From: Pseudothioclava sp033100795
GTDB lineage: Bacteria; Pseudomonadota; Alphaproteobacteria; Rhodobacterales; Rhodobacteraceae
DNA: 64,000 bases
Assembly (NCBI RefSeq): GCF_033100795.1
Contig: NZ_JAWLVI010000001.1
Location: 1,116,001 to 1,180,000 of the forward strand
Direction: 5' to 3'
The position numbers were made by a program, and so were the translations under genes. The notes beneath the pieces are model-generated. The model saw nothing but the letters and a program-made list of their open reading frames with translations. It was not told the DNA's origin and made no database searches. Each line of letters begins with the position of its first letter. The stretch's first letter is position 1. This document shows positions 52,811-60,983 of this stretch, piece after piece.

Positions 52811-52830
52811 ATGGGCCTGTTCAGGCCCAT
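52811..52830 (-). promoter_or_regulatory. Palindromic hairpin between atpE and the b' gene
   Basis: A perfect 20-base palindrome ATGGGCCTG-TT-CAGGCCCAT lies in the 74-base gap after atpE. There is no T-run, so full termination is unlikely; it could protect the atpE end of the mRNA or reduce read-through, helping to make more c than b subunits. Confidence 0.55.
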
Positions 52831-52855
52831 CCGACCGCAAGGATGCGAAAAGGGA

Positions 52856-53092
52856 TCAGACGGCGAACATGAGCAGAAGCGCGACGAGGAACGAGAAGAT
52901 CCCCAGAGCTTCCGCAAACGCGATGCCGATGAACAGGGTCGCGGTCTGGCCAGCAGCGGCCGACGGGTTGCGCAGAGCGCCCGACAGGAAGTTGCCGGCA
53001 ACGTTGCCCACACCAACAGCAGCCCCACCCATGCCCATGCAGGCCAGGCCAGCGCCGATGTAAGCACCCATTTGTACGATATCGCCTTCCAT
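52856..53092 (-). CDS. atpE: ATP synthase F0 subunit c
   Basis: A 78-residue proteolipid with two hydrophobic helices joined by the polar RNP loop (41-43). The proton-carrying carboxylate is E61 in IAFAEALG. The glycine-rich first helix (GAGLACMGMGGAAVG) fits the c-ring. It is expected in many copies per complex. Confidence 0.97.
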   Translation of the reverse strand: MEGDIVQMGAYIGAGLACMGMGGAAVGVGNVAGNFLSGALRNPSAAAGQTATLFIGIAFAEALGIFSFLVALLLMFAV

Positions 53093-53148
53093 GTTCGTTA
53101 CTCCTTGAGGTTGGAATTGGCAGAATTAGGTTTTCGGGGACCCGGACC

Positions 53149-53916
53149 TTAGTGATGCGGATGCAACGCGTCTTTCAGATAGACGCAGGTCAGGATCGTG
53201 AACACATAGGCCTGAATAAAGGCCACGAGGACTTCGAGACCGTACATCGCCGTGATCGCGAGGATCGAAAGCGGCGTCACGGCAATCCCGATGCCCGACA
53301 TGAGGATCAGCGGCGCGAAGGCTGCGAACACTTTTATAACAGCGTGGCCAGCCATCATGTTACCCGCAAGACGAATGGAGTGGCTGACGGGACGCACGAA
53401 GTAAGAGATCACCTCGATCAAGGCAAGCACGGGGCGCAGCGCCAGCGGTGCCGACGAGACCCAGAACAGGCTCAGGAAGCCTGCGCCATTCTTGACGAAG
53501 CCAACGATGGTCACGGTCGCGAAGACCAGAACCGCCAGAACCGCCGTCACAGCAATATGCGAGGTGGGGGTGAACGCTTTGGGCAGCAAGCCCAGGAAGT
53601 TCGAGAACACGATGAACAGGAACAGCGTAAAGATATAGGGGAAGAACTTGAGACCGTCCTTGCCCGCAACGTCTTCGACCATCTTGTGGATGAAGCCGTA
53701 GGCCAGTTCCGCAATCGACTGGATGCGGGTCGGCACAATGGCGCGACCACGGGTGCCGATCACCAGCAGAAGGAAAATCGCGACCACGGTCACCGCCATC
53801 CACAGCGAAGCATTGGTGGGGGTATACCAGTGAACCGCACCTTCTCCGAAGAGCGGCTTCACGATGAACTGATCCATCGGGTGGAACGCGAGACCTTCGC
53901 CAGTAGCTTCCGACAC
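53149..53916 (-). CDS. atpB: ATP synthase F0 subunit a
   Basis: A 255-residue membrane protein with about five helices. The essential arginine is R182 in SIRLAGNMMAGH, which faces E61 of subunit c. It forms the two half-channels for protons. It starts 2 bases after the atpI stop. Confidence 0.97.
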   Translation of the reverse strand: MSEATGEGLAFHPMDQFIVKPLFGEGAVHWYTPTNASLWMAVTVVAIFLLLVIGTRGRAIVPTRIQSIAELAYGFIHKMVEDVAGKDGLKFFPYIFTLFLFIVFSNFLGLLPKAFTPTSHIAVTAVLAVLVFATVTIVGFVKNGAGFLSLFWVSSAPLALRPVLALIEVISYFVRPVSHSIRLAGNMMAGHAVIKVFAAFAPLILMSGIGIAVTPLSILAITAMYGLEVLVAFIQAYVFTILTCVYLKDALHPHH

Positions 53917-53918
53917 GT

Positions 53919-54260
53919 CTATTTTCCCTCTTCATCGGCTGCTGTCGCGGCCGCTTCTTTTTGCATCTCTTGTGCGGAGCGGATCATAACCTTGATCCCT
54001 GCCGCCAGACCGAGGAGCGTGAACAGCACCATCAACCACGGCTGCGTGCCCAAAAGCACATCAAGCCCGTATCCGATGCCGAAGCCGATCCCCAGCCCCG
54101 AAACCATTTCGATGACCATCCGCCAGGCCATATTCGCCTGAGACATCTGGTCTTCGATCTGCGGCTTGGCGGGCTCCCTCGCCCGCTTCACCTCCGAGAT
54201 CCGTTTTTCCAGCGCCGCAAGGCGTTCGGGATCAGGCTCATCAGAGCGGTGATTGGACAT
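53919..54260 (-). CDS. atpI: ATP synthase-associated AtpI-like protein
   Basis: A 113-residue protein with a charged N-terminal half and two membrane helices (about 50-67 and 75-92, GIGFGIGYGLDVLLG and MVLFTLLGLAAGI). It matches the AtpI/AtpZ family that precedes F0 genes and may aid c-ring assembly or Mg2+ supply. It heads the operon. Confidence 0.9.
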   Translation of the reverse strand: MSNHRSDEPDPERLAALEKRISEVKRAREPAKPQIEDQMSQANMAWRMVIEMVSGLGIGFGIGYGLDVLLGTQPWLMVLFTLLGLAAGIKVMIRSAQEMQKEAAATAADEEGK

Positions 54261-54287
54261 GGTCAGCCCCCGCAGAAACTTGCGCGT

Positions 54288-54316
54288 TTGATAGACGTCA
54301 CAGGGTCGTGAGTCAA
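54288..54316 (-). promoter_or_regulatory. Sigma70-type promoter of the ATP synthase F0 operon
   Basis: On the minus strand TTGACT (54311-54316) and TATCAA (54288-54293) are 17 bases apart, about 28 bases upstream of the atpI start. Confidence 0.62.
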
Positions 54317-54440
54317 TTACGTTAGCGCCCGACCAACCCTTTCATAACCCATTGTTAAAAAACGATTTTGCGAAATTCAGCCAGCGAGACTTCCGCGCTG
54401 CGGCATCAAGGCGGAGGAATTCAGCCCGTTTTTCTATATT

Positions 54441-54454
54441 CAACCGATCGGTTG
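54441..54454. promoter_or_regulatory. ArsR-type palindromic operator
   Basis: CAACCGATCGGTTG is a perfect 14-base palindrome 33 bases before the ArsR start, in the sequence TATTCAACCGATCGGTTGAC. Such CAACC/GGTTG palindromes are typical of autoregulated ArsR genes. Confidence 0.65.
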
Positions 54455-54486
54455 ACGTTTTGTGCGCGGCAGGTCATCAAATCCCA

Positions 54487-54837
54487 ATGTCCTACGCGCC
54501 GCGCCCCAGCCTTGATGCGATCTTCGCCGCCCTCGCCGACCCGACCCGTCGCGCGATCCTGACGATGCTTTTGGAAGACGACATGGCCGTGACCGATGTC
54601 GCGGCCCCGTTCGAGATGTCGCTTGCCGCAATTTCCAAGCACCTGACAATTCTGGCAGATGCCGGGCTGATCTCACAGGAAAAGCGCGGGCGGGTGAAGT
54701 GGTGCAAGCTTGAACCCCACGCGATGCGTGATGCAACGATCTGGATACAGGGGTTCGGGCAGTTCGAACCCGTCGATCTGGACGCGTTCGAACGCTTTTT
54801 AGAGGCCGAGTTCGGCCAGCCCGACGCGCAATCTTAA
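54487..54837 (+). CDS. ArsR-family transcriptional regulator
   Basis: A 116-residue winged-helix repressor. The recognition region ISKHLTILADAGLISQEKRGR is at 49-69 and the start (LDAIFAALADPTRRAILTML) is typical. No cysteine pair of the metal-sensing subgroup is seen, so it may belong to the group that pairs with SRPBCC proteins; none follows here. The ATG at 54487 is the first after the palindrome. It ends in a TTAA overlap with the convergent DUF1989 gene. Confidence 0.9.
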   Translation: MSYAPRPSLDAIFAALADPTRRAILTMLLEDDMAVTDVAAPFEMSLAAISKHLTILADAGLISQEKRGRVKWCKLEPHAMRDATIWIQGFGQFEPVDLDAFERFLEAEFGQPDAQS

Positions 54838-55694
54838 GCCCCGTGGCTGCGGTCGTAGCGATTGACCTCTGACCCGTGCCAACCTGCGGGGGCCGATTTC
54901 GGGCGGTAGACCTCGACCAGCATCGGGTAGCAGGCGGCCTCGTCCGAGCTATGTTCCGACGAACAATCGCCGCCCGGGCAGGCCGACATCGCACCGAACA
55001 GATCGGTCTCGGCAAAGAACTCAAGGTAATCACCGGGCCGCACGGGGCTGGCCTTCATGAAATACTGCCCCGTATCGCGGGTAAAGCCCGTGCACATAAA
55101 GACGTTCAGAACGTCATGCACATGCTTCTCGGCCTCTTCCAGCGTCATCCCCCGCGCCTTTGCGACGGCCCGCGTCAGGTTCGAATGGCAGCAATGATGA
55201 TATTGCCCGCCATCGGACAAGAGGCAATGCGTATAGGGATCGCATCGCGTGCCGATCACATCATGAACCGAGCCGCCGAAGTCGTCGAACCCATACCAGT
55301 CAAGCGTGTCATCCGTGATCGTCGCCAGCGGACGCAGGGTCGGAAAGCTGCTCCACATCCGGTCGCCGGTGGACAGATGCGTGCCATGCAGCGCGCGGGT
55401 CTTGCCCGAATAGAACCGCTCGCTCATATCCGCCGACCAGATATTCAGGTCCCCCACCTGCGGCCCTTCGATCGAGACGATACGGAAGAAACATCCGGCG
55501 GGCACGTTAAAACAGGCCGCCTCGCGCGCGGGCACAACGACAGACTCGATCTTCTCCCAGCCCTCACGCGCGGCACGATAGGCCGCGACGTCGGGCTTGG
55601 GCAGCGTTTCGACCGGGTAGCAGATGACCGGCGCCACCTGGCGGCGCGCCTGAGCATCGGACGGGGCGGGATGTTCGGGGGTATCGGGTTTCAT
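54834..55694 (-). CDS. DUF1989 (urea carboxylase-associated type) protein
   Basis: A 286-residue protein. The DUF1989 core spans about 50-250, with VPAREAACFNVPAGCFFRI, SDGGQYHHCCHSNL, and a cysteine-rich end (CPGGDCSSE). Family members stand near urea carboxylase and amidase genes and are proposed to be aminomethyltransferase-like; here no such genes are adjacent. I chose the ATG at 55694. The leader has a 9-bp inverted repeat that would cover its ribosome site. Confidence 0.82.
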   Translation of the reverse strand: MKPDTPEHPAPSDAQARRQVAPVICYPVETLPKPDVAAYRAAREGWEKIESVVVPAREAACFNVPAGCFFRIVSIEGPQVGDLNIWSADMSERFYSGKTRALHGTHLSTGDRMWSSFPTLRPLATITDDTLDWYGFDDFGGSVHDVIGTRCDPYTHCLLSDGGQYHHCCHSNLTRAVAKARGMTLEEAEKHVHDVLNVFMCTGFTRDTGQYFMKASPVRPGDYLEFFAETDLFGAMSACPGGDCSSEHSSDEAACYPMLVEVYRPKSAPAGWHGSEVNRYDRSHGA

Positions 55695-55747
55695 TCTGGC
55701 CTCTGGATTTTTGCCCACCCTGACGGTGAATGCCACCGGAGGCCAGA
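55695..55747 (-). promoter_or_regulatory. Leader hairpin covering the DUF1989 ribosome site
   Basis: GAGGCCAGA (55739-55747 on the plus strand) and TCTGGCCTC (55695-55703) are perfect complements with a 35-base loop. On the minus strand the second arm, GAGGCCAGA, is directly before the ATG, so pairing could hide it. Confidence 0.4.
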
Positions 55748-55752
55748 GGAAT

Positions 55753-55896
55753 TTATCGCGTGCCGTAATAGCCGAACATCTGGTCAAGCGCTGAAAGCGG
55801 CTCATCGGGCCTGGCTGCGATCGGCGTGGCGGGTTCGGGCGCATAGTATTCGATCACTGCAGCCACGAGGCGAACGGACGACAATTTCTGTGCCAT
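55753..55896 (-). CDS. Small 47-residue protein upstream of the DUF1989 gene
   Basis: A short protein, MAQKLSSVRLVAA at the start and LDQMFGYYGTR at the end, preceded by CGGAGTG at suitable spacing. It has no signal peptide. It could be a genuine small protein co-transcribed with the DUF1989 gene 58 bases downstream; the compact aromatic C-terminus with a clear ribosome site argues for coding. A longer frame upstream exists but looks non-coding. Confidence 0.5.
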   Translation of the reverse strand: MAQKLSSVRLVAAVIEYYAPEPATPIAARPDEPLSALDQMFGYYGTR

Positions 55897-56086
55897 GGGG
55901 ACACTCCGATAGTTACTCCCTCCCTGCGCAGAAGAGTAACCGATCCGCGCGCGCGACCTCCGCTCTTTACGCAAATGCGCCATGATCATGCTGCATTGCG
56001 GCATTTTCACGATTTTCTGATTCGCGCGAATTGCTCTTGGTGGCAAAGCGTGTATGACAGGGGAAAGTAATCATCGTCCGATTGCC

Positions 56087-56950
56087 ATGCGCTCCCTGTT
56101 GTTCCTGCTGCCCGCTCTTGCCCTTGCGGCCTGCGCCCCCCCCGATCCAGGTGAGGTGTCGGTCGCACTGAAGGGCACGGAACTGGCGCATTGCTGCGAC
56201 AATGCCGAGTTCTACCCGCCCCCCGTGATGAAACTGGCCGACCCGCTGATGCCGCTTTTGGGACCGGTATTCGGCAATGTGGTGTTCCGCGAGGGCTATC
56301 TTGAAAAGCCCTCCGCGCGGCAGGCCATCGAGGCTCGTTTGCAGCCGATGGACATGCTGGTGCTCAGTTCGAAAAACCGGCTGTCGGGGAAAACACTGCC
56401 GGGGCTTTTCGGTCATGCGGTGATCTATCTGGGCGACGAGGCCAGCCTGCGGCGCTCCGGTCTCTGGAACGACCCGAGGATCGCACCCCATCACGCCGAT
56501 ATTCGCGCGGGCAAAACCTATATCGAGGCAGATACAAATGGCGTTCACCTGTCGGATGCAACGCACGCTCTGGCCACCGATGCCTTGGCGATCCTGCGGC
56601 TCAAATCCGGCTGCGGCACGGACAGATGCGCCCCCGCCGAGGTGATAGAGACACTCGGGCGGGACTATGACTTCCGCTTCGAGGGCGAGGACCATTCAAA
56701 GCTTTACTGCACGGAACTTGCGCAAATCGCCCTGCCCGGCCACGAAATGCCCAAGCGGCGCCTGTATGACTATAACCTGATCCTGCCCGATGACGTGGTG
56801 GCGCTGGCAATCGCGGGGCGCTCGCCGATGAAGCTCGTCAGCTATTTCAGCGGCACGGCCGGCAAACGCTGGCACGAGAGCGGGCGCAAAGGGCTGTTGC
56901 GCGATATGAAGTTCTGGTGGGACGAGGCGCAGAAACCGCCCAATCTATAA
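56087..56950 (+). CDS. YiiX-like permuted NlpC/P60 lipoprotein
   Basis: A 287-residue lipoprotein: signal and lipobox LAAC (C16), then a domain resembling the YiiX/permuted papain-like hydrolases: GHAVIYLG (H110), the acidic YIEAD near 145-149, and KLYCTEL (C208). The order H then C is the circular permutation. It may act on an amide or ester in the envelope. The start at 56087 gives a textbook lipoprotein signal; ATG at 56054 is an alternative. Confidence 0.78.
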   Translation: MRSLLFLLPALALAACAPPDPGEVSVALKGTELAHCCDNAEFYPPPVMKLADPLMPLLGPVFGNVVFREGYLEKPSARQAIEARLQPMDMLVLSSKNRLSGKTLPGLFGHAVIYLGDEASLRRSGLWNDPRIAPHHADIRAGKTYIEADTNGVHLSDATHALATDALAILRLKSGCGTDRCAPAEVIETLGRDYDFRFEGEDHSKLYCTELAQIALPGHEMPKRRLYDYNLILPDDVVALAIAGRSPMKLVSYFSGTAGKRWHESGRKGLLRDMKFWWDEAQKPPNL

Positions 56951-56955
56951 ATCAA

Positions 56956-56985
56956 AAGGCCCGGGGTTTCCCCCGGGCCTTCTGA
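56956..56985. terminator. Bidirectional terminator between the YiiX-like gene and sdhB
   Basis: AAGGCCCGGGG / CCCCGGGCCTT with a 4-base loop. The minus strand continues TTTTGATTTA, so it is a good terminator for sdhB; the plus-strand tail is weaker. Confidence 0.85.
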
Positions 56986-57003
56986 TTCGAAACCAGCCGC
57001 CGA

Positions 57004-57783
57004 TCAGACGACGCGGCTGACCATCATCTTCTTGATGTCGGCAATCGCCTTCGCCGGGTTCAGCCCCTTCGGGCAGGTCTTGGCGCAGTTCATGATCGTG
57101 TGGCAGCGATAGAGCTTGAAGGGGTCTTCAAGGTTATCCAGGCGCTCGCCCGTCGCCTCGTCGCGCGAGTCGATGATCCAGCGGTAGGCGTGCAGCAATG
57201 CCGCCGGGCCGAGGTATTTGTCGCTGTTCCACCAGTAGCTTGGGCACGAGGTCGAGCACGATGCACACATCACGCATTCATAGAGACCGTCCAGCTTTTT
57301 GCGGTCTTCGATCGACTGACGCCACTCTTTCGCGGGGCGGTTCGTCTTGGTCTCGAGCCACGGCATGATCGAGGCGTGCTGCGCGTAGAAATGCGTCAGG
57401 TCCGGGATCAGGTCTTTCACCACCGGCATGTGCGGCAGCGGGTAGATTTTGACATCGCCCTTGATCTCGTCGAGGCCATAGATACAGGCCAGCGTGTTGA
57501 TCCCGTCGATGTTCATCGCACACGACCCGCAAATCCCTTCGCGGCACGAGCGGCGGAAGGTCAGCGTCGGGTCGATCTCGTTCTTGATCTTGATCAGCGC
57601 GTCCAGAACCATCGGGCCGCAGCGATCCATATCAAGGAAGTAGGTGTCGATACGCGGGTTTTCACCGGTATCCGGGTCCCAGCGGTAGATCTGGAATTTA
57701 CGGACGTTCTTCGCGCCCTCCGGCTTCGGCCAGGTCTTGCCGACGCGGATCTTCGAGTTCTTGGGAAGCGTGAACTGAACCAT
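57004..57783 (-). CDS. sdhB: Succinate dehydrogenase iron-sulfur subunit
   Basis: A 259-residue protein with the [2Fe-2S] motif SCREGICGSC and two cysteine groups for [4Fe-4S] and [3Fe-4S] clusters, CVMCASCSTSCP and CHTIMNCAKTCPKG. It passes electrons from FAD to quinone. It is the last gene of the sdh operon, 16 bases after the small lipoprotein gene. Confidence 0.97.
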   Translation of the reverse strand: MVQFTLPKNSKIRVGKTWPKPEGAKNVRKFQIYRWDPDTGENPRIDTYFLDMDRCGPMVLDALIKIKNEIDPTLTFRRSCREGICGSCAMNIDGINTLACIYGLDEIKGDVKIYPLPHMPVVKDLIPDLTHFYAQHASIMPWLETKTNRPAKEWRQSIEDRKKLDGLYECVMCASCSTSCPSYWWNSDKYLGPAALLHAYRWIIDSRDEATGERLDNLEDPFKLYRCHTIMNCAKTCPKGLNPAKAIADIKKMMVSRVV

Positions 57784-57799
57784 TGTTCATCCCTTTCGG

Positions 57800-58090
57800 T
57801 TAGCGGGAATAGAGCGGTCGCGTCGGAAGCTGACCGGATCTGTTATAAACGCAGCGAGTGTAGACCTCGTTCGGGTCGCGGCCCATATCGGTGGAGAGGC
57901 TCAGCGTCATATCGATGTTGCTGATGACCTTGCCATCCTGATTGATGCCCATCTTCGCTTCGCCACTCAGCGGCTTTTGCATGGCTTGCTCGGCGCAAAT
58001 CCGCTCTGCCTCATGGACAGGAAGCGGAGCGCAAGCGGCAAGGGCGAACCCCGCCGCCAGCAATGCGCCATATGCAACCCCACGCACCAT
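57800..58090 (-). CDS. Small lipoprotein between sdhA and sdhB
   Basis: A 96-residue protein with a lipoprotein signal (ALAAC near residue 20), then a small domain with two cysteines. It shares one base with the sdhA stop (TGATG) and precedes sdhB by 16 bases. Position inside sdh suggests a role in complex II assembly or stability, but I know no function. Confidence 0.7.
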   Translation of the reverse strand: MVRGVAYGALLAAGFALAACAPLPVHEAERICAEQAMQKPLSGEAKMGINQDGKVISNIDMTLSLSTDMGRDPNEVYTRCVYNRSGQLPTRPLYSR

Positions 58091-59895
58091 CAGAACGTCC
58101 GCGCTTTCGGCGCGATTTTCTTCAGGTCGATGCCGCCTTCGGCTTCGGTGGTAAGCGGGTCCTTGATGACCGGACGATACTCCAGATCCACCTTGTTGCC
58201 GGAAACGCGGCTGATGGTGTGGACGCGCCAGTTCTCGTCGTCGCGGGTGGCGTGGTCTTCCGACGCATGCGCCCCGCGGCTTTCCTTGCGGGCCTCTGCG
58301 CCGACGATGGTCGCCAGTGCGTTCGGCATCAGGTTGGTGAGTTCGAGCGTTTCCATCAGGTCCGAATTCCAGACCAGCGACCGGTCGGTCACGGCCAGAT
58401 CGCCCAGCTTTGCGGCCACGTCCGTCATCTTCTCGACGCCTTCTTTCAGCGTCTTGTCGGTGCGGAACACGGCGGCATCCGACTGCATGGTGCGCTGCAT
58501 CTCAAGGCGCAGCTCTGCGGTCGGGATCGCGCCTTTCGCATAGCGCAGACCGTCGAAGCGGTCGAAGGCCTTGTCGATCGACGCCTGGTTGAGCACCGGA
58601 TTGGCGGCGTCCTTGTCGACAACCTTGCCAGCGCGGATCGCGGCGGCGCGGCCAAAGACCACAAGGTCGATCAGCGAGTTCGAGCCCAGACGGTTCGCAC
58701 CGTGGACCGAGGCGCAGCCCGCCTCGCCCACCGCCATCAGGCCCGGAACAACGCGGTTCGGGTCTTTTGCGGTCGGGTTGAGCACTTCACCCCAGTAGTT
58801 CGTCGGAATACCGCCCATGTTGTAGTGCACGGTCGGCAGAACCGGGATCGGCTCTTTCGTGACGTCGACGCCTGCGAAGATCTTCGCAGATTCCGAAATC
58901 CCCGGCAGACGCTCTGCCAGCGCTTCGGCGGGCAGGTGCGACAGGTTCAGGTGGATGTGGTCGCCGTTTTCGCCCACACCGCGGCCTTCGCGGATTTCCA
59001 TCGTCATGCAGCGGGACACATAGTCACGCGGCGCAAGGTCTTTGTAGTGGGGCGCATAACGCTCCATGAAACGCTCGCCTTCCGAGTTGGTCAGATAACC
59101 ACCCTCGCCGCGCGCGCCCTCGGTGATCAGGCAACCCGAGCCGTAGATGCCGGTCGGGTGGAACTGCACGAATTCCATGTCCTGCATCGGCAGACCCGCG
59201 CGGATCACCATACCGCCACCGTCGCCGGTGCAGGTGTGCGCCGAAGTGCACGAGAAATAGGCGCGGCCGTAGCCACCCGTTGCCAGCACAACCATCTTCG
59301 CGTTGAAGACGTGCATCGTGCCATCGTCGAGCTTCCAGCAGACAACGCCCTGACACTGCCCGTCGTCGGACATGATCAGGTCGATCGCGAAATACTCGAT
59401 ATAGAACTCGGCGTTGTTCTTCAGCGACTGGCCATACAGCGTGTGCAGGATGGCGTGGCCGGTGCGGTCAGCCGCCGCGCAGGTGCGCTGCACGGGCGGA
59501 CCGTCACCGAATTCGGTGGTGTGACCCCCGAAGGGACGCTGGTAGATCTTGCCTTCTTCGGTGCGCGAGAACGGCACGCCGTAGTGCTCAAGCTCGTAAA
59601 CAGCCTTGGGGGCTTCGCGCGCGAGGTATTCCATCGCATCCGTATCGCCCAGCCAGTCCGACCCTTTGACGGTGTCGAACATGTGCCATTGCCAGCTGTC
59701 CGGCCCCATGTTGCCAAGCGACGCGGCGATCCCGCCCTGCGCGGCAACCGTGTGCGAGCGCGTCGGGAAAACCTTGGTCACACAGGCCGTGCGGAGACCC
59801 TGTTCAGCCATGCCCAGCGTCGCGCGCAGACCGGCACCGCCAGCACCCACGACCACGACATCGTATTCATGCGTTTCGTATTGATAAGCAGCCAT
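58090..59895 (-). CDS. sdhA: Succinate dehydrogenase flavoprotein subunit
   Basis: A 601-residue enzyme oxidising succinate to fumarate. FAD is bound covalently at H48 in RSHTVAAQGG, with the GAGGAG dinucleotide fold at 17-22. Substrate contacts include the conserved HPTGIYGSG and R in RLGSNSL. The start MAAYQYETHEYD is at 59895, 17 bases after sdhD. Confidence 0.97.
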   Translation of the reverse strand: MAAYQYETHEYDVVVVGAGGAGLRATLGMAEQGLRTACVTKVFPTRSHTVAAQGGIAASLGNMGPDSWQWHMFDTVKGSDWLGDTDAMEYLAREAPKAVYELEHYGVPFSRTEEGKIYQRPFGGHTTEFGDGPPVQRTCAAADRTGHAILHTLYGQSLKNNAEFYIEYFAIDLIMSDDGQCQGVVCWKLDDGTMHVFNAKMVVLATGGYGRAYFSCTSAHTCTGDGGGMVIRAGLPMQDMEFVQFHPTGIYGSGCLITEGARGEGGYLTNSEGERFMERYAPHYKDLAPRDYVSRCMTMEIREGRGVGENGDHIHLNLSHLPAEALAERLPGISESAKIFAGVDVTKEPIPVLPTVHYNMGGIPTNYWGEVLNPTAKDPNRVVPGLMAVGEAGCASVHGANRLGSNSLIDLVVFGRAAAIRAGKVVDKDAANPVLNQASIDKAFDRFDGLRYAKGAIPTAELRLEMQRTMQSDAAVFRTDKTLKEGVEKMTDVAAKLGDLAVTDRSLVWNSDLMETLELTNLMPNALATIVGAEARKESRGAHASEDHATRDDENWRVHTISRVSGNKVDLEYRPVIKDPLTTEAEGGIDLKKIAPKARTF

Positions 59896-59912
59896 CTGTC
59901 AGTAATCCCGTC

Positions 59913-60314
59913 TCAGTGCGCCATGATGCCAAGGAAGAAGCCGATCAGCGTCAGCTTCGCGAGTGCGTAAAGCACAACCGCGGTCACAGCGTAGGAAATC
60001 GAATAGGCGACGATAATGCCGGCCTTGCGGGCAGAGCCTTGGGCGTAATCCTCAATCATCATCTGCGCGCCTTTGGCGAAGTGGCGCATACCGACGACGG
60101 TCACAAGCGCGGTCAGGATCGCCGGGAAGGGGCGCGAGAAGGTCGCGATGACGGCTTCCTGCGGGGCGCCGATGGTCGAGCCGAAGACGAACAGGAACAC
60201 CGGCACGATGAATGCCAGCCCGACGGCGGACATCGTCATATACCAGTGATGCTCGGTGCCGGTGCCCGAAGCGCCTTTGCCCTCGGCGCGTTTGCGTGCG
60301 GTCAGGTAACGCAT
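59913..60314 (-). CDS. sdhD: Succinate dehydrogenase membrane anchor subunit
   Basis: A 133-residue membrane protein with three hydrophobic helices (about 29-48, 60-78 and 98-128). The heme-side histidine is in GMRHFAKGAQMMIEDY. It anchors SdhAB and forms the quinone site with SdhC. Confidence 0.93.
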   Translation of the reverse strand: MRYLTARKRAEGKGASGTGTEHHWYMTMSAVGLAFIVPVFLFVFGSTIGAPQEAVIATFSRPFPAILTALVTVVGMRHFAKGAQMMIEDYAQGSARKAGIIVAYSISYAVTAVVLYALAKLTLIGFFLGIMAH

Positions 60315-60324
60315 GAATGCCTCC

Positions 60325-60708
60325 TCAGACCAGAATGACAGTGACGATGGTCAGAACCACCGAACCGATAATGCAGGCCAGACCGAGTTTCTCGGCCGTT
60401 GCGATCTCAAGCCCTTTGCCAGCGTCGAAATACAGGTGACGCAGACCGGCGAGGTAGTGATACCAGACCGCCCAGATCGAGCCGAAGAACACCAGCTTGC
60501 CGAACCACGAGGTCACGACAGCATTTGCCACTTCAAAATATTCGGGGCTGGTTGCCGCGGCCAGAAGCCACCATGCGGCAAGAATTACGCCCACGATCAG
60601 CGCGTTGCCCGTGATCCGCGTCAGGATCGAGGTCAGCGAGGTCAGCTGCGGGCGATAGATTTGGAGATGCGGGGAAAGGGGCCGTTCCACCCGTTTCACG
60701 TCTGCCAT
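60325..60708 (-). CDS. sdhC: Succinate dehydrogenase cytochrome b556 subunit
   Basis: A 127-residue membrane protein. The SdhC signature RPLSPHLQIYR is at 9-19 and the heme-ligand region HYLAGLRHLYFD at about 83-94. Three helices are evident. First gene of sdhCDA-x-B. Upstream, paired GTGATCAC palindromes may be regulator sites. Confidence 0.95.
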   Translation of the reverse strand: MADVKRVERPLSPHLQIYRPQLTSLTSILTRITGNALIVGVILAAWWLLAAATSPEYFEVANAVVTSWFGKLVFFGSIWAVWYHYLAGLRHLYFDAGKGLEIATAEKLGLACIIGSVVLTIVTVILV

Positions 60709-60879
60709 AATGGGTCCCTCTGTCGCTATGCCCCGAGGACGGGCGGGCGCGCGAATGGGCGCTCGCGGTCCGGGGCTGGCCGGAATTGCATATTCTCAAT
60801 AGGCCGATAATTCACACAAGTCACGCGCCCGATGCGCCCAAAGTCGAGAAATCGTTACATTTCCGGTCGAAAAATCATC

Positions 60880-60911
60880 TTTGTGATCACAAATTTTCCA
60901 CCCGTGATCAC
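60880..60911. promoter_or_regulatory. Paired GTGATCAC palindromes upstream of sdh
   Basis: TTTGTGATCACAAA (60880-60893) is a perfect 14-base palindrome. A second GTGATCAC at 60904-60911 starts exactly 21 bases after the first, two helical turns. They are about 170 bases upstream of sdhC. The protein is unknown. Confidence 0.5.
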
Positions 60912-60983
60912 ATGTTAACGCTCGCAAGCGCGCCGGACTCCGCACGCGCCAAAGCGAGTCTTTCACACCGCGCCCGGCACCTC

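Noticed and set aside
58063..59970. Plus-strand open frame of 635 codons opposite sdhA
   Set aside because: Antisense of a highly conserved gene and rich in His, Arg and Val without motif.
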